A stretch of 64,000 nt of DNA from Citrobacter portucalensis. Lineage in GTDB: Bacteria > Pseudomonadota > Gammaproteobacteria > Enterobacterales > Enterobacteriaceae. The stretch is from the NCBI RefSeq assembly GCF_002042885.1, contig NZ_MVFY01000004.1, positions 248,001 to 312,000 on the forward strand, given 5' to 3'. Numbering within the stretch: position 1 is the stretch's first letter; each line of letters opens with the position of its first letter. The notes under the pieces are model-generated. The model was not told where the DNA came from, searched no databases, and saw only the letters and a program-made list of their open reading frames with translations. Shown piece by piece: positions 1 to 13,698 of the stretch. The position numbers and the translations under genes were made by a program.

Positions 1-4935
<4,935 letters not shown>

Positions 4936-5075
4936 TCAACAATAAGAGTTGAAAAACAGACGACAACCCAAATATTTCTTATGTTTAACTCTAGACGTAT
5001 TCACGCCGTTTATTGTGGGCAAAGACGCGTCTCGTTACAACCTTAACCCAAATGACTGATTTCGGGAGAACGGCC

Positions 5076-5714
5076 ATGAGTTTATTTGATAGAAAGCATC
5101 TTGTTACTCAAGCAGATGCACTACCTGGACGCAACACCCCGATGCCAGTGGCAACGCTGCATGCGGTTAACCAACATTCGATGACCAACGTGCCCGACGG
5201 TATGGAGATAGCTTATTTCGCCATGGGATGCTTCTGGGGCGTTGAGCGTTTATTTTGGTCATTGCCAGGGGTCTACAGCACGGCAGCCGGGTACACCGGC
5301 GGCTACACCCCAAACCCAACCTATCGTGAAGTGTGTTCTGGCGATACCGGGCATGCCGAAGCGGTACGCATCGTCTATGACCCGCATGTTATCAGCTACG
5401 AACAACTGCTGCAGGTGTTCTGGGAAAATCACGACCCGGCTCAAGGCATGCGTCAGGGGAACGACCAGGGCACGCAGTATCGCTCCGCCATTTACCCGTT
5501 AACGCCGGAACAAACCGCCGCCGCACAGGCCAGCCTTGAACGTTTTCAGGCAGCAATGACCGCCGCAGGCGACGAGCGCACCATTACCACGGAAATCACT
5601 ACGGCAACCCCGTTCTATTATGCCGAGGACGATCACCAGCAGTATCTGCACAAAAATCCTTATGGATATTGTGGCATTGGTGGTATTGGTGTTTGCCTGC
5701 CGCCACAAGGATAA
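5076..5714 (+). CDS. msrA: MsrA, peptide methionine-(S)-sulfoxide reductase
   Basis: Cytoplasmic repair enzyme that reduces the S epimer of methionine sulfoxide in proteins and free methionine, using thioredoxin. The catalytic GCFWG motif (MGCFWGVE, near residue 50) and the C-terminal resolving cysteines in YGYCGIGG and GVCLPP are present. At 212 residues it matches E. coli MsrA. The frame is open upstream to 5013, but the ATG at 5076 has a GGGAG ribosome site eight bases before it and begins with the E. coli N terminus MSLFD, so I chose it. It is divergent from tamA and is followed by a strong terminator. Confidence 0.97.
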   Translation: MSLFDRKHLVTQADALPGRNTPMPVATLHAVNQHSMTNVPDGMEIAYFAMGCFWGVERLFWSLPGVYSTAAGYTGGYTPNPTYREVCSGDTGHAEAVRIVYDPHVISYEQLLQVFWENHDPAQGMRQGNDQGTQYRSAIYPLTPEQTAAAQASLERFQAAMTAAGDERTITTEITTATPFYYAEDDHQQYLHKNPYGYCGIGGIGVCLPPQG

Positions 5715-5768
5715 TTTCCCCCTCTGGCGACTTTACAGTACCTTACGCTATACTAGCTTCTGAATTTA

Positions 5769-5794
5769 CCGGCTCACTTCCACGAGCCGGTTTT
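5769..5794 (+). terminator. Rho-independent terminator of msrA
   Basis: A seven-base-pair GC-rich stem, ccggctc and gagccgg, with an eight-base loop is followed directly by tttt, 55 bases after the msrA stop. This is a textbook intrinsic terminator on the plus strand. Confidence 0.85.
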
Positions 5795-5815
5795 CAATGA
5801 ATATTCCATTGGATT

Positions 5816-5941
5816 TATACTCTAAGGATTTCGAGTTGCAGGCAGGCGGCAAACTCGTGAATCCCCAGGAGCATAGAGAACTATGTGACTGGGGTGAATG
5901 AGTGCAGCTAACGCACCTGCAGCTTGAAAGACGACGAGTAT
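5816..5941. repeat. ERIC (IRU) element between msrA and ytfL
   Basis: About 126 bases with inverted ends (tatactc and gagtat) and the ERIC core: the stretch gtgaatccccaggagc corresponds to the complement of the classical ERIC1R primer region and gtgactggggtga to ERIC2. The central palindrome is agagaactatgtgact-like rather than the usual aagtaagtgact. ERIC elements are non-autonomous, MITE-like repeats of enterobacteria, usually transcribed and folded as a long hairpin. Confidence 0.88.
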
Positions 5942-5986
5942 CAACTTCTCCCTTCCGAGGATCTGACCCGAACGGTCGGATAAGAT

Positions 5987-7327
5987 ATGTTAAACAGTAT
6001 TTTAGTCATTCTCTGCCTGATCGCCGTGAGTGCGTTTTTCTCGATATCTGAGATCTCGCTTGCTGCATCACGCAAAATAAAACTTAAACTGCTTGCCGAT
6101 GAAGGCAACGTAAACGCACAACGTGTTTTGAAGATGCAGGAAAACCCCGGCATGTTTTTTACCGTCGTGCAAATTGGCCTTAACGCGGTCGCCATTCTCG
6201 GCGGTATCGTCGGTGATGCAGCATTCTCCCCGGCGTTTTACAGCCTTTTCTCGAAGTACTTCACTCCAGAGCTGTCCGAACAGTTAAGCTTTATTCTGTC
6301 GTTCTCGCTGGTTACTGGCCTGTTCATCCTGTTCGCGGATTTAACCCCGAAACGCATCGGTATGATTGCGCCAGAAGCTGTGGCTTTGCGTATCATCAAC
6401 CCGATGCGCTTCTGCCTGCTGGTCTTCCGCCCGCTGGTGTGGTTCTTTAACGGTCTGGCAAACAACATTTTCCGTCTGTTTAAGATCCCAATGGTGCGTA
6501 AAGACGACATCACCTCGGACGACATTTACGCCGTGGTCGAAGCGGGTGCGCTGGCGGGTGTTCTGCGCAAGCAGGAGCATGAGCTGATTGAAAATGTGTT
6601 CGAACTGGAATCCCGTACCGTCCCGTCTTCAATGACCTCGCGCGAGAATATTATCTGGTTCGATCTCCATGAAGATGAGCAAAGCCTGAAGAACAAGGTG
6701 GCGGAACATCCGCACTCCAAATTCCTGGTGTGTAACGAAGATATCGACCACATCATTGGTTATGTTGATTCAAAGGATCTCCTCAACCGCGTACTGGCAA
6801 ACCAAAGCATGGCGCTGAACAGCGGCGTACAGATCCGCAATACGCTGATCGTCCCGGACACGCTGACGCTCTCTGAAGCGCTGGAAAGCTTCAAAACCGC
6901 AGGCGAAGACTTTGCCGTCATCATGAACGAGTACGCGCTGGTGGTGGGGATTATCACCCTCAACGACGTTATGACGACGCTGATGGGCGATCTGGTAGGT
7001 CAGGGTCTGGAAGAGCAGATTGTGGCACGTGATGAAAACTCATGGTTAGTCGACGGCGGTACGCCGATTGATGACGTGATGCGCGTGCTGGATATCGACG
7101 AGTTCCCGCAGTCCGGCAACTATGAAACCATCGGCGGCTTTATGATGTTCATGCTGCGTAAAATCCCGAAACGCACCGACTCGGTGAAGTATTCAGGTTA
7201 CAAATTTGAAGTGGTGGATATCGATAACTACAAGATCGATCAGCTGCTGGTGACGCGTCTGGACAGTAAACCTACCGTTCTGGTACCAAAACTGCCAGAT
7301 GCAAAAGAAGAGGCAAAGGCGTCTTAA
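5987..7327 (+). CDS. paeA: YtfL/PaeA, CNNM/CorC-family membrane protein, cadaverine and putrescine exporter
   Basis: 446-residue inner-membrane protein of the CNNM/CorC (HlyC-CorC) family. Three parts can be read: an N-terminal DUF21 transmembrane domain with about four hydrophobic segments (residues 1-190), a CBS-domain pair (about 205-330, including YVDSKDLLNRVL and VGIITLNDVMTTL), and a CorC/HlyC C-terminal domain (about 345-430). E. coli/Salmonella YtfL was renamed PaeA after it was shown to help export cadaverine and putrescine in stationary phase; that function is transferred by similarity. It starts at ATG 5987 just downstream of an ERIC element and is followed by a terminator. Confidence 0.95.
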   Translation: MLNSILVILCLIAVSAFFSISEISLAASRKIKLKLLADEGNVNAQRVLKMQENPGMFFTVVQIGLNAVAILGGIVGDAAFSPAFYSLFSKYFTPELSEQLSFILSFSLVTGLFILFADLTPKRIGMIAPEAVALRIINPMRFCLLVFRPLVWFFNGLANNIFRLFKIPMVRKDDITSDDIYAVVEAGALAGVLRKQEHELIENVFELESRTVPSSMTSRENIIWFDLHEDEQSLKNKVAEHPHSKFLVCNEDIDHIIGYVDSKDLLNRVLANQSMALNSGVQIRNTLIVPDTLTLSEALESFKTAGEDFAVIMNEYALVVGIITLNDVMTTLMGDLVGQGLEEQIVARDENSWLVDGGTPIDDVMRVLDIDEFPQSGNYETIGGFMMFMLRKIPKRTDSVKYSGYKFEVVDIDNYKIDQLLVTRLDSKPTVLVPKLPDAKEEAKAS

Positions 7328-7344
7328 CGCCTTACAGAAACATC

Positions 7345-7372
7345 AACGGCTCCCATCAGGAGCCGTTTTTTT
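7345..7372 (+). terminator. Rho-independent terminator of ytfL/paeA
   Basis: A nine-base-pair stem (aacggctcc and ggagccgtt) with a five-base loop is followed by seven T residues, 17 bases after the ytfL stop codon. Confidence 0.9.
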
Positions 7373-7393
7373 AACTACTGCATAGCACTTTGA

Positions 7394-7600
7394 TCAAGCC
7401 ATCTCAGTTTGCAGACGCAAGACCTGACGGTTAACTTCGGACATCACGGAAAAATGCAGTTTGTCCTTCACTTTTGGGATAAGAATCTTACCCTTATCAA
7501 ATTCAAAAGCGCCTACATCCTTGATATATAACCGTCCACGAAACAGGATCTTCACGTACTTCGCCACCTGCAGCGGGTTGTATCGTTGGAAAATTTTCAT
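7394..7600 (-). CDS. ytfK: YtfK, DUF1107 stress protein, SpoT-linked
   Basis: Small cytoplasmic protein of 68 residues, almost identical to E. coli YtfK. YtfK has been reported to bind SpoT and favour (p)ppGpp accumulation under phosphate and fatty-acid starvation; that role is inferred from the orthologue. The frame continues upstream to 7666, but the ATG at 7600 is preceded by a strong AGGAG and gives the E. coli N terminus MKIFQRYNP, so the longer form is rejected. It is rich in basic residues ([19 protein letters not shown]). It stands alone, converging on ytfL and divergent from ytfJ. Confidence 0.93.
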   Translation of the reverse strand: MKIFQRYNPLQVAKYVKILFRGRLYIKDVGAFEFDKGKILIPKVKDKLHFSVMSEVNRQVLRLQTEMA

Positions 7601-7928
7601 TGTTGTCTCCTGCTGAGCATTACGCCTTTGCGGTACCACAATCGGTCCGACAATCCTCAGGCGCAAATTTTAATGCCCTATGACTATAGACTATCTCGTT
7701 GATGTTTCCAGCGTGTATAAGTTTATTTACCTTCAAGTTACAATTATTCAGAATTATCTTTTCAACGCTTCGCTGTCTTCAGTATAAGCCTTCATTTTTC
7801 GCAGGATTTGTGCGCCCGTCCGCAAACTGGCATCGCGCTTGCGGGAAAAAGCATCATTCGCACATATGATTAAATTCCAGACCCAAGTGGTCGGATCACC
7901 TGCAAAATAAAAGAAAGAAGGAAAACCT
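7601..7928. other. Intergenic region between divergent ytfK and ytfJ, no gene seen
   Basis: 328 bases hold the ytfK and ytfJ 5' regions. It is AT-rich in the middle (about 7700-7780), which fits two back-to-back promoters. I see a single ctgtctt half-site but no paired PhoB box, no REP/ERIC sequence and no credible small ORF. The ytfJ ribosome site (gaaggaaa) is at the right edge. Confidence 0.6.
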
Positions 7929-8486
7929 ATGACCTTACGAAATCTGCTGGCGCTGTCGTGCCTGCTACTGCCGATGATTGCCTCCGCACATAAGTTTGAG
8001 ACTGACCAGCGCGTACCGCCGGTGGGGATCGCCGATCGCGGCGAACTGATTCTCGATAACGATAAGTTTAGCTACAAAAGCTGGAATAGCGCGCAGTTGC
8101 CAGGCAAAGTGCGAATTGTGCAACACATTGCCGGACGCACCTCCGCCAAAGAGAAAAATGCGACGCTGATCGAGGCAATCAAAGCCGCCAACCTGCCGCA
8201 CGACAAATACCAGACCACCACTATCGTCAACACGGATGACGCCATTCCCGGCTCCGGTATGTTTGTGCGCAGCAGTCTGGAGAGCAATAAGAAGCTCTAC
8301 CCGTGGTCGCAATTTATTGTCGACAGCAATGGCATTGCGCGTAAAGCCTGGCAACTGGATGAAGAGAGTTCCGCTATCGTCGTACTCGACAAGGACGGAC
8401 GCGTGCAGTGGGCAAAAGATGGCGCATTAACGCAGGAAGAGGTGCAGCAGGTAATTGCCCTGCTGCACAAATTACTCAGTAAATAG
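7929..8486 (+). CDS. ytfJ: YtfJ, periplasmic thioredoxin-fold protein of unknown function
   Basis: 185 residues with a clear cleavable signal peptide (basic start, [15 protein letters not shown], cleavage near residue 20), so periplasmic. The remainder resembles the YtfJ family, which has a thioredoxin/peroxiredoxin-like fold but no CXXC redox motif: no CXXC can be seen here. No function is established for the orthologue. The length matches E. coli YtfJ (184). It starts at ATG 7929 after gaaggaaa. Its last 11 bases overlap the 3' end of cysQ on the opposite strand, a tail-to-tail arrangement. Confidence 0.93.
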   Translation: MTLRNLLALSCLLLPMIASAHKFETDQRVPPVGIADRGELILDNDKFSYKSWNSAQLPGKVRIVQHIAGRTSAKEKNATLIEAIKAANLPHDKYQTTTIVNTDDAIPGSGMFVRSSLESNKKLYPWSQFIVDSNGIARKAWQLDEESSAIVVLDKDGRVQWAKDGALTQEEVQQVIALLHKLLSK

Positions 8487-9216
8487 AGACGCGGAAGCCG
8501 GGGTTGAGGAACGATTCACGTGGGGTGTAATCCAGAGGTTTCCCCTGCCAGTCGTGAACGTGCGCTCCGGCTGCGGCGGCAACGGCATGGCCAGCGGCGG
8601 TGTCCCACACGTTGGTTGGCCCAAAACGCGGATACAGCTGTGCGTGCCCTTCCGCCACCAGGCAGAACTTCAGCGATGAGCCAATCGACGTGGTCTGGTG
8701 CTCGCCCAACTGTTGCAGATACTCTTTTAACTCATTGTCGGCATGCGAGCGGCTAATGACCACCAGCGGCGGACGCGCGTCACGAACCTGAATTTGTTTG
8801 CGTACGCCGCACTCTTCTTTCCACGCTTTACCTTCTGCTGCGCTGTACATCACTTTCATTACCGGCGCGTAAACCACGCCCAGAACCGGCTTTCCTTTCT
8901 CGATCAGCGCAATATTGACGGTAAATTCACCGTTACGCTTAATGAACTCTTTGGTCCCGTCCAGCGGGTCCACCAGCCAGTAGCGCTGCCAATGCTGGCG
9001 AACATCCCAGCCAGGAGGCGCCTCTTCAGACAGAACCGGAATATCCGGCGTCAGCGCCAGTAATCCTTCGAGGATCACCGTATGTGCGGCGATATCTGCC
9101 GCCGTGACCGGAGAATCATCCTGCTTGCTGGTAATCTCCATCGGTTTGATTCCATCGTAGACCTGCATAATGGCATCGCCCGCGTTCCGTGCAAGCTGGC
9201 ATACATGTTCTAGCAT
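8476..9216 (-). CDS. cysQ: CysQ, 3'(2'),5'-bisphosphate nucleotidase
   Basis: Magnesium-dependent, lithium-sensitive phosphatase of the inositol monophosphatase superfamily. It removes 3'-phosphoadenosine 5'-phosphate (PAP), a by-product of sulfate assimilation that would otherwise inhibit oligoribonuclease; orn is also in this window. All 246 residues match the E. coli length. The metal-binding signatures are visible: E64-E65 in LSEE, D83-P-L-D86-G-T88, and W204-D205-TAAG near the C terminus. It starts at ATG 9216 and is divergent from cpdB, with which it shares a 189-base promoter region. Confidence 0.97.
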   Translation of the reverse strand: MLEHVCQLARNAGDAIMQVYDGIKPMEITSKQDDSPVTAADIAAHTVILEGLLALTPDIPVLSEEAPPGWDVRQHWQRYWLVDPLDGTKEFIKRNGEFTVNIALIEKGKPVLGVVYAPVMKVMYSAAEGKAWKEECGVRKQIQVRDARPPLVVISRSHADNELKEYLQQLGEHQTTSIGSSLKFCLVAEGHAQLYPRFGPTNVWDTAAGHAVAAAAGAHVHDWQGKPLDYTPRESFLNPGFRVSIY

Positions 9217-9405
9217 TCTCCACCTCGTTTCTGTCAGTGGTGTTAACTCGTTGTTTTACTTATACCCGATCGTCAGGGGATCCGCCAACTGTGATAGCGT
9301 CTGCGGTTTTAAACGCTATATTCATGTCATGATTCACAGTTCTGTAAGCAAGAAGATTTATATACATTTTCTTTTGTGGCTTAGATCTTAAAAGGATGCC
9401 CCCTG

Positions 9406-11349
9406 ATGATTAAGTTTAGTGCAACGCTTCTGGCAACGCTGATTGCAGCCAGCGTCAATGCCGCGACCGTCGATCTGCGTATAATGGAAACCACTGATTT
9501 GCATAGCAATATGATGGATTTCGATTATTACAAAGATACACCGACTGAAAAATTCGGTCTGGTACGTACGGCAAGTCTGATCAACGCTGCGCGTGGTGAA
9601 GTCAAAAACAGCGTGCTGGTTGATAATGGCGATCTGATTCAGGGCAGCCCGCTCGGAGATTATATGGCGGCCAAGGGGCTGAAAGCGGGCGAAACTCACC
9701 CGGTATATAAGGCGCTGAATACCCTGGATTACGCGGTGGGTAACCTCGGCAACCATGAATTCAACTACGGTCTGGAGTATCTGCACAACGCGCTGGCCGG
9801 AGCGAAGTTCCCTTACGTTAACGCCAATATCATCGACGTGAAGACCAAAAAGCCGCTGTTTACGCCTTACTTGATCAAAGACACTGAAGTGGTCGACAAG
9901 GAAGGGAACAAGCAGACGCTGAAGATTGGCTATATCGGCTTTGTGCCACCGCAGATTATGACCTGGGATAAAGCCAACCTCAGCGGCAAAGTCACGGTGG
10001 ACGACATTACGGAAACTGCACGCAAATACGTTCCGGAAATGCGGGAAAAAGGCGCCGATGTCGTGGTGGTGGTTGCTCACTCCGGGCTTTCTGCCGACCC
10101 ATATCAAACGATGGCGGAAAACTCCGTTTATTACCTCAGCGAAGTACCGGGCGTGGATGCCATTATGTTTGGTCACGCTCACGCCGTCTTCCCAGGTAAA
10201 GACTTTGCCAATATAAAAGGCGCAGATATCACAAAAGGTACGCTGAATGGGGTTCCTGCGGTGATGCCGGGTATGTGGGGCGATCACCTGGGCGTGGTGG
10301 ATTTAGTGCTGAATAACGACAGCGGTAAATGGCAGGTCACTCAGGCGAAAGCCGAGGCGCGTCCGATCTATGACGCCGCAGCCAAAAAATCACTGGCAGC
10401 AGAAGACAAAAAAATCGTTGAGATCCTGAAAGCTGATCACGACGCCACGCGTGAGTTTGTCAGCAAACCGATCGGTAAATCCGCCGACAACATGTACAGC
10501 TATCTGGCGCTGGTACAGGATGACCCGACCGTACAGGTGGTGAACAACGCGCAGAAAGCCTATGTAGAACACTTTATTCAGGGCGATCCGGATCTGGCAA
10601 AACTACCGGTACTTTCCGCCGCCGCGCCGTTTAAGGTCGGTGGACGCAAGAACGATCCGGCAAGCTTCGTAGAAGTCGAAAAAGGTCAGTTAACCTTCCG
10701 TAACGCCGCTGATTTGTATCTCTATCCCAACACTCTGGTGGTGGTGAAAGCCAGCGGTAAAGAGGTGAAAGAGTGGCTGGAATGTTCTGCCGGGCAGTTC
10801 AATCAGATTGATATCCACAGCAGCAAACCACAGTCGTTGATTAACTGGGATGGCTTCCGTACCTATAATTTCGACGTGATTGACGGCGTGAATTATCAGA
10901 TTGATGTTTCACAACCTGCTCGCTACGACGGTGAATGTCAGACCATTAACCCGAAAGCGGAACGTATTAAAAATCTGACCTTTAACGGCAAACCAATCGA
11001 TCCGAATGCCACCTTCCTCGTCGCGACCAACAACTACCGCGCCTACGGCGGTAAGTTTGCCGGAACCGGCGACAGCCACATCGCGTTTGCTTCTCCGGAT
11101 GAAAACCGCTCGGTGCTGGCCGCGTGGATTGGTGCTGAGACGAAGCGTGCCGGTGAAATTCACCCGGCGGCAGATAACAACTGGCGTCTGGCGCCAATTC
11201 ATAGCGACACACCACTGGATATTCGCTTTGAAACATCACCGTCTGATAAAGCCGCGGCATTTATTAAAGAGAAAGGCCAGTATCCGCTGAAGAAAGTCGC
11301 GACCGATGACATCGGTTTCACTATTTATCAGATGGATTTAAGTAAGTAA
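9406..11349 (+). CDS. cpdB: CpdB, periplasmic 2',3'-cyclic-nucleotide 2'-phosphodiesterase/3'-nucleotidase
   Basis: Bifunctional periplasmic enzyme that hydrolyses 2',3'-cyclic nucleotides and then 3'-nucleotides, allowing use of extracellular nucleotides. The 647 residues equal the E. coli length. Signal peptide residues 1-19 end at SVNA. The metallophosphatase motifs follow in order: [23 protein letters not shown] and [10 protein letters not shown] 5'-nucleotidase C-terminal domain comes after, with the substrate loop around [16 protein letters not shown]. It begins at ATG 9406 after aaaaggatgcccc, and a REP element lies directly behind the stop. Confidence 0.97.
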   Translation: MIKFSATLLATLIAASVNAATVDLRIMETTDLHSNMMDFDYYKDTPTEKFGLVRTASLINAARGEVKNSVLVDNGDLIQGSPLGDYMAAKGLKAGETHPVYKALNTLDYAVGNLGNHEFNYGLEYLHNALAGAKFPYVNANIIDVKTKKPLFTPYLIKDTEVVDKEGNKQTLKIGYIGFVPPQIMTWDKANLSGKVTVDDITETARKYVPEMREKGADVVVVVAHSGLSADPYQTMAENSVYYLSEVPGVDAIMFGHAHAVFPGKDFANIKGADITKGTLNGVPAVMPGMWGDHLGVVDLVLNNDSGKWQVTQAKAEARPIYDAAAKKSLAAEDKKIVEILKADHDATREFVSKPIGKSADNMYSYLALVQDDPTVQVVNNAQKAYVEHFIQGDPDLAKLPVLSAAAPFKVGGRKNDPASFVEVEKGQLTFRNAADLYLYPNTLVVVKASGKEVKEWLECSAGQFNQIDIHSSKPQSLINWDGFRTYNFDVIDGVNYQIDVSQPARYDGECQTINPKAERIKNLTFNGKPIDPNATFLVATNNYRAYGGKFAGTGDSHIAFASPDENRSVLAAWIGAETKRAGEIHPAADNNWRLAPIHSDTPLDIRFETSPSDKAAAFIKEKGQYPLKKVATDDIGFTIYQMDLSK

Positions 11350-11354
11350 TTTTC

Positions 11355-11392
11355 GTGTCGGATGCGGCGCAATAGCGTCTTATCCGGCCTAC
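11355..11392. repeat. Single REP element between cpdB and ytfH
   Basis: About 38 bases with the enterobacterial REP signature: tcggatgcggcg, a short central part, and cttatccggcctaca. The two arms can pair. It lies between the convergent stops of cpdB and ytfH. Confidence 0.85.
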
Positions 11393-11396
11393 AAAA

Positions 11397-11783
11397 CTAC
11401 GCAGCCCGTTCGTCCCGCTGCGCTAAAACCTGCGGCAAATTCAGTTCTATCCAGTCCGCCAGCGCGGCGACTTTATCGCTCACCTGCTCACCCAACGGCG
11501 TCAGGCTATACTCCACGTGCGGCGGCACCACCGGATACGACACCCGATTGATAAACCCATCATGCTCTAACGCTTGCAGGGATTGCGCCAGCATCTTTTC
11601 ACTGACCCCGCCCATCTTACGGCGCAAATCGCTGAAACGGTGCGTACCGTCGCGCAGCGCCACCAGAATCAACACGCCCCAGCGGCTGGTGACGTGTTTT
11701 AACACCTCACGGGAGGGACACTGTTCGGCAAACAAGTTGCCATCGCGTAACTGCTGGGAGAGCGTCGATGCTGTCATTTTCAT
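11397..11783 (-). CDS. ytfH: YtfH, HxlR-family winged-helix regulator
   Basis: 128-residue HxlR-type regulator (E. coli YtfH is 126). The DUF24/HxlR helix-turn-helix is seen in TSRWGVLILVALRDGTHRFSDLRRKMGGVSEKMLAQSLQALEHDG-like spacing (residues about 30-75), with a CPSREV cysteine near residue 22 that is common in redox- or electrophile-sensing HxlR proteins. It is divergent from qorB with 84 bases between the starts, which hold a palindrome typical of HxlR operators. The likely job is control of itself and qorB in response to quinones or electrophiles; this is inference from family and layout. Confidence 0.9.
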   Translation of the reverse strand: MKMTASTLSQQLRDGNLFAEQCPSREVLKHVTSRWGVLILVALRDGTHRFSDLRRKMGGVSEKMLAQSLQALEHDGFINRVSYPVVPPHVEYSLTPLGEQVSDKVAALADWIELNLPQVLAQRDERAA

Positions 11784-11801
11784 ACTAACCTTTTTGTGCG
11801 T

Positions 11802-11818
11802 ACTTACTAAAAGTAAGT
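11802..11818. promoter_or_regulatory. Candidate YtfH operator between ytfH and qorB
   Basis: The 17-base sequence acttactaaaagtaagt is an inverted repeat with seven-base arms (acttact/agtaagt) and a three-base centre. TACTT/AAGTA palindromes of this kind are operators of HxlR regulators such as HxlR, YodB and QorR. It lies 19 bases upstream of the ytfH start and 50 upstream of qorB, so it could control both. Confidence 0.65.
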
Positions 11819-11867
11819 TTAGGTGTTAGCGTGATTAAACACAAGACCAATACCAAGGAGTCACCCC

Positions 11868-12716
11868 ATGATCGCAATTACCGGCGCCACCGGCCAACTG
11901 GGCCAACACGTTATTGAATCTCTGCTGAAAACCGTTCCTGCCAGCCAGATTGTGGCAATTGTGCGTAATCCCGCTAAAGCGACGGGGCTTAGCCAGCAGG
12001 GCATTACCGTTCGTCAGGCGGATTACAGCAATGAAGCCGCCTTTACAACTGCCTTACAGGGTATCGACAAGCTACTGCTAATCTCCTCCAGCGAAGTGGG
12101 ACAACGCGCCCCGCAGCATCGTAACGTGATTAACGCAGCGAAAGCCGCGCACGTGAAATTCATCGCCTACACCAGCCTGCTGCACGCCGACACCTCCCCG
12201 CTGGGGCTGGCTGATGAGCATGTGGCAACCGAGAAGATGCTGGCTGAATCCGGTATCGCCTACGCGCTGCTGCGTAACGGCTGGTACACCGAAAACTATC
12301 TCGCCAGCGCACCGGCTGCACTGGAACACGGCGTGTTTATCGGGGCTGCAGGTGAAGGCAAAATTGCCTCAGCGACCCGCGCCGACTATGCCGCTGCCGC
12401 CGCGCGCGTCATCAGTGAAGACGGTCACGCCGGTAAAACTTATGAACTGGCGGGCGACGCAGGCTGGACCCTGAGCCAGTTGGCTGCCGAGCTGGCAAAA
12501 CAGAGTGGTAAAAAAGTGGTGTATCAGAACCTGAGCGAAGCAGATTTTGCCGCCGCACTTAAAGGTGTAGGCCTGCCTGCCGGGCTGGCGGACATGCTGG
12601 CTGACTCAGACACTGGCGCCTCCAAAGGTGGTCTGTTCGACGACAGCCATACACTGAGCAAACTGATTGGTCGCCCGACCACCTCGTTGTCTGACAGCGT
12701 CAAAGGCATCGTGTAA
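11868..12716 (+). CDS. qorB: QorB (YtfG), NADPH-dependent quinone oxidoreductase 2
   Basis: NmrA-like, atypical short-chain dehydrogenase that reduces quinones with NADPH. 282 residues against 286 in E. coli; the C terminus is slightly shorter (ends VKGIV). The Rossmann nucleotide-binding motif GATGQLG is at residues 5-11, and the SSSEVGQRAPQH and YTSLLHA segments of QorB are conserved. No classical SDR YXXXK is obvious, as expected for the NmrA-like group. It starts at ATG 11868 after aaggagt and is divergent from the HxlR regulator ytfH. Confidence 0.94.
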   Translation: MIAITGATGQLGQHVIESLLKTVPASQIVAIVRNPAKATGLSQQGITVRQADYSNEAAFTTALQGIDKLLLISSSEVGQRAPQHRNVINAAKAAHVKFIAYTSLLHADTSPLGLADEHVATEKMLAESGIAYALLRNGWYTENYLASAPAALEHGVFIGAAGEGKIASATRADYAAAAARVISEDGHAGKTYELAGDAGWTLSQLAAELAKQSGKKVVYQNLSEADFAAALKGVGLPAGLADMLADSDTGASKGGLFDDSHTLSKLIGRPTTSLSDSVKGIV

Positions 12717-12797
12717 GTGTTAAAAATTAGTTAATTGTGGTGGCATCCCCGCGCATCCTCTCTGATAATGACAGGATGATGCGTGGGGAGAGAAAAC

Positions 12798-13622
12798 GTG
12801 CAAGGTGTACCTGAGCAGTTTATTGATGAGAAAGACAGCGCCCGCTTTCGCCATCTGGCGCAGGTGCCGGGCGTTGAGCTGTATCATGCACACATCTCGC
12901 GTTACGCTTTCGAGCCGCACACCCATGAAGCGTTTGGCATTGGCGCGATAGAAGCCGGAGCCGAACGTTTTCGTTATCGCGGCACGCAGTATGTTGCCCC
13001 CGCCCATTCCGTCGTCACCATGAATCCCGATGAGCTGCATACCGGCGAAGCCGAAACCGCCGACGGCTGGCGCTATCGGATGATTTATCTTGAACCCGAC
13101 CTTCTGGAAGAGGTCACCGGGATCCGCCACTGGTGGTTTCATGACGTAACGCGTCACGATCCGCTGCGCTCGCGCCAGATCTGCTCGCTGATCCACGGCC
13201 TGTGGAACACTGAAGATCCGCTGGCGCAAAAAGGCCTTCTACTCGATCTGATCGACACGTTCCAGCCGCTGGCCCGCCATGCGCCAATATTAACGGAGGG
13301 GGCGCATCGCTTTGAACGGGTACGTGAGTATCTGCACGATAATTATATGCATCCGGTCACGCTCGACGAGCTGGCGCGGGTTGCATCGCTGAGTCCCTGG
13401 CATTTTCAGCGCCAGTTTAAGTCTCATTTCCACGTCACGCCGCACCAGATGCTGATGGCGATCCGGTTGTGGCGAGCCAAAGGTTTTCTCACTTACGGTA
13501 TGCCCGCCGCAGAGGTCGCCGCCGCAACCGGCCTCACCGACCAGTCGCATCTCACCCGCGCGTTTACCCATCGCTACGGCATTACGCCGGTGCGTTATCA
13601 GAAACAAGTCGTCCGGCGTTGA
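12798..13622 (+). CDS. AraC-family transcriptional regulator, not in E. coli K-12 at this place
   Basis: AraC/XylS-type regulator of about 274 residues. An N-terminal cupin-like sensing domain (about 30-165) carries the HTHEAFGIGAIEAG and MNPDELHTGEA segments. The C-terminal pair of helix-turn-helix motifs (about 180-274) includes TLDELARVASLSPWHFQRQFK and the family signature around GFLTYGMPAAEVAAATGLTDQSHLTRAF. The frame also has a GTG at 12783, but GTG 12798 is seven bases behind GGGGAG, so I prefer it. It lies 76 bases before ytfF in the same direction, suggesting that it regulates that exporter-like gene. Ligand and targets are unknown. Confidence 0.88.
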   Translation: MQGVPEQFIDEKDSARFRHLAQVPGVELYHAHISRYAFEPHTHEAFGIGAIEAGAERFRYRGTQYVAPAHSVVTMNPDELHTGEAETADGWRYRMIYLEPDLLEEVTGIRHWWFHDVTRHDPLRSRQICSLIHGLWNTEDPLAQKGLLLDLIDTFQPLARHAPILTEGAHRFERVREYLHDNYMHPVTLDELARVASLSPWHFQRQFKSHFHVTPHQMLMAIRLWRAKGFLTYGMPAAEVAAATGLTDQSHLTRAFTHRYGITPVRYQKQVVRR

Positions 13623-13698
13623 TCAGCAATCTCATACAATACGGCAGCATTTTTCCTGCCTACACTCGACGTATTGTTAAACGATGTGGATGTCCAAA

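Noticed and set aside
7601-7928. A PhoB box for ytfK
   Set aside because: Only one ctgtctt-like half-site is present, without the second repeat at 11-base spacing.
9388-10287. A 299-codon minus-strand frame over the 5' half of cpdB
   Set aside because: It is the antisense of cpdB codons; composition and lack of a start signal mark it as a shadow.
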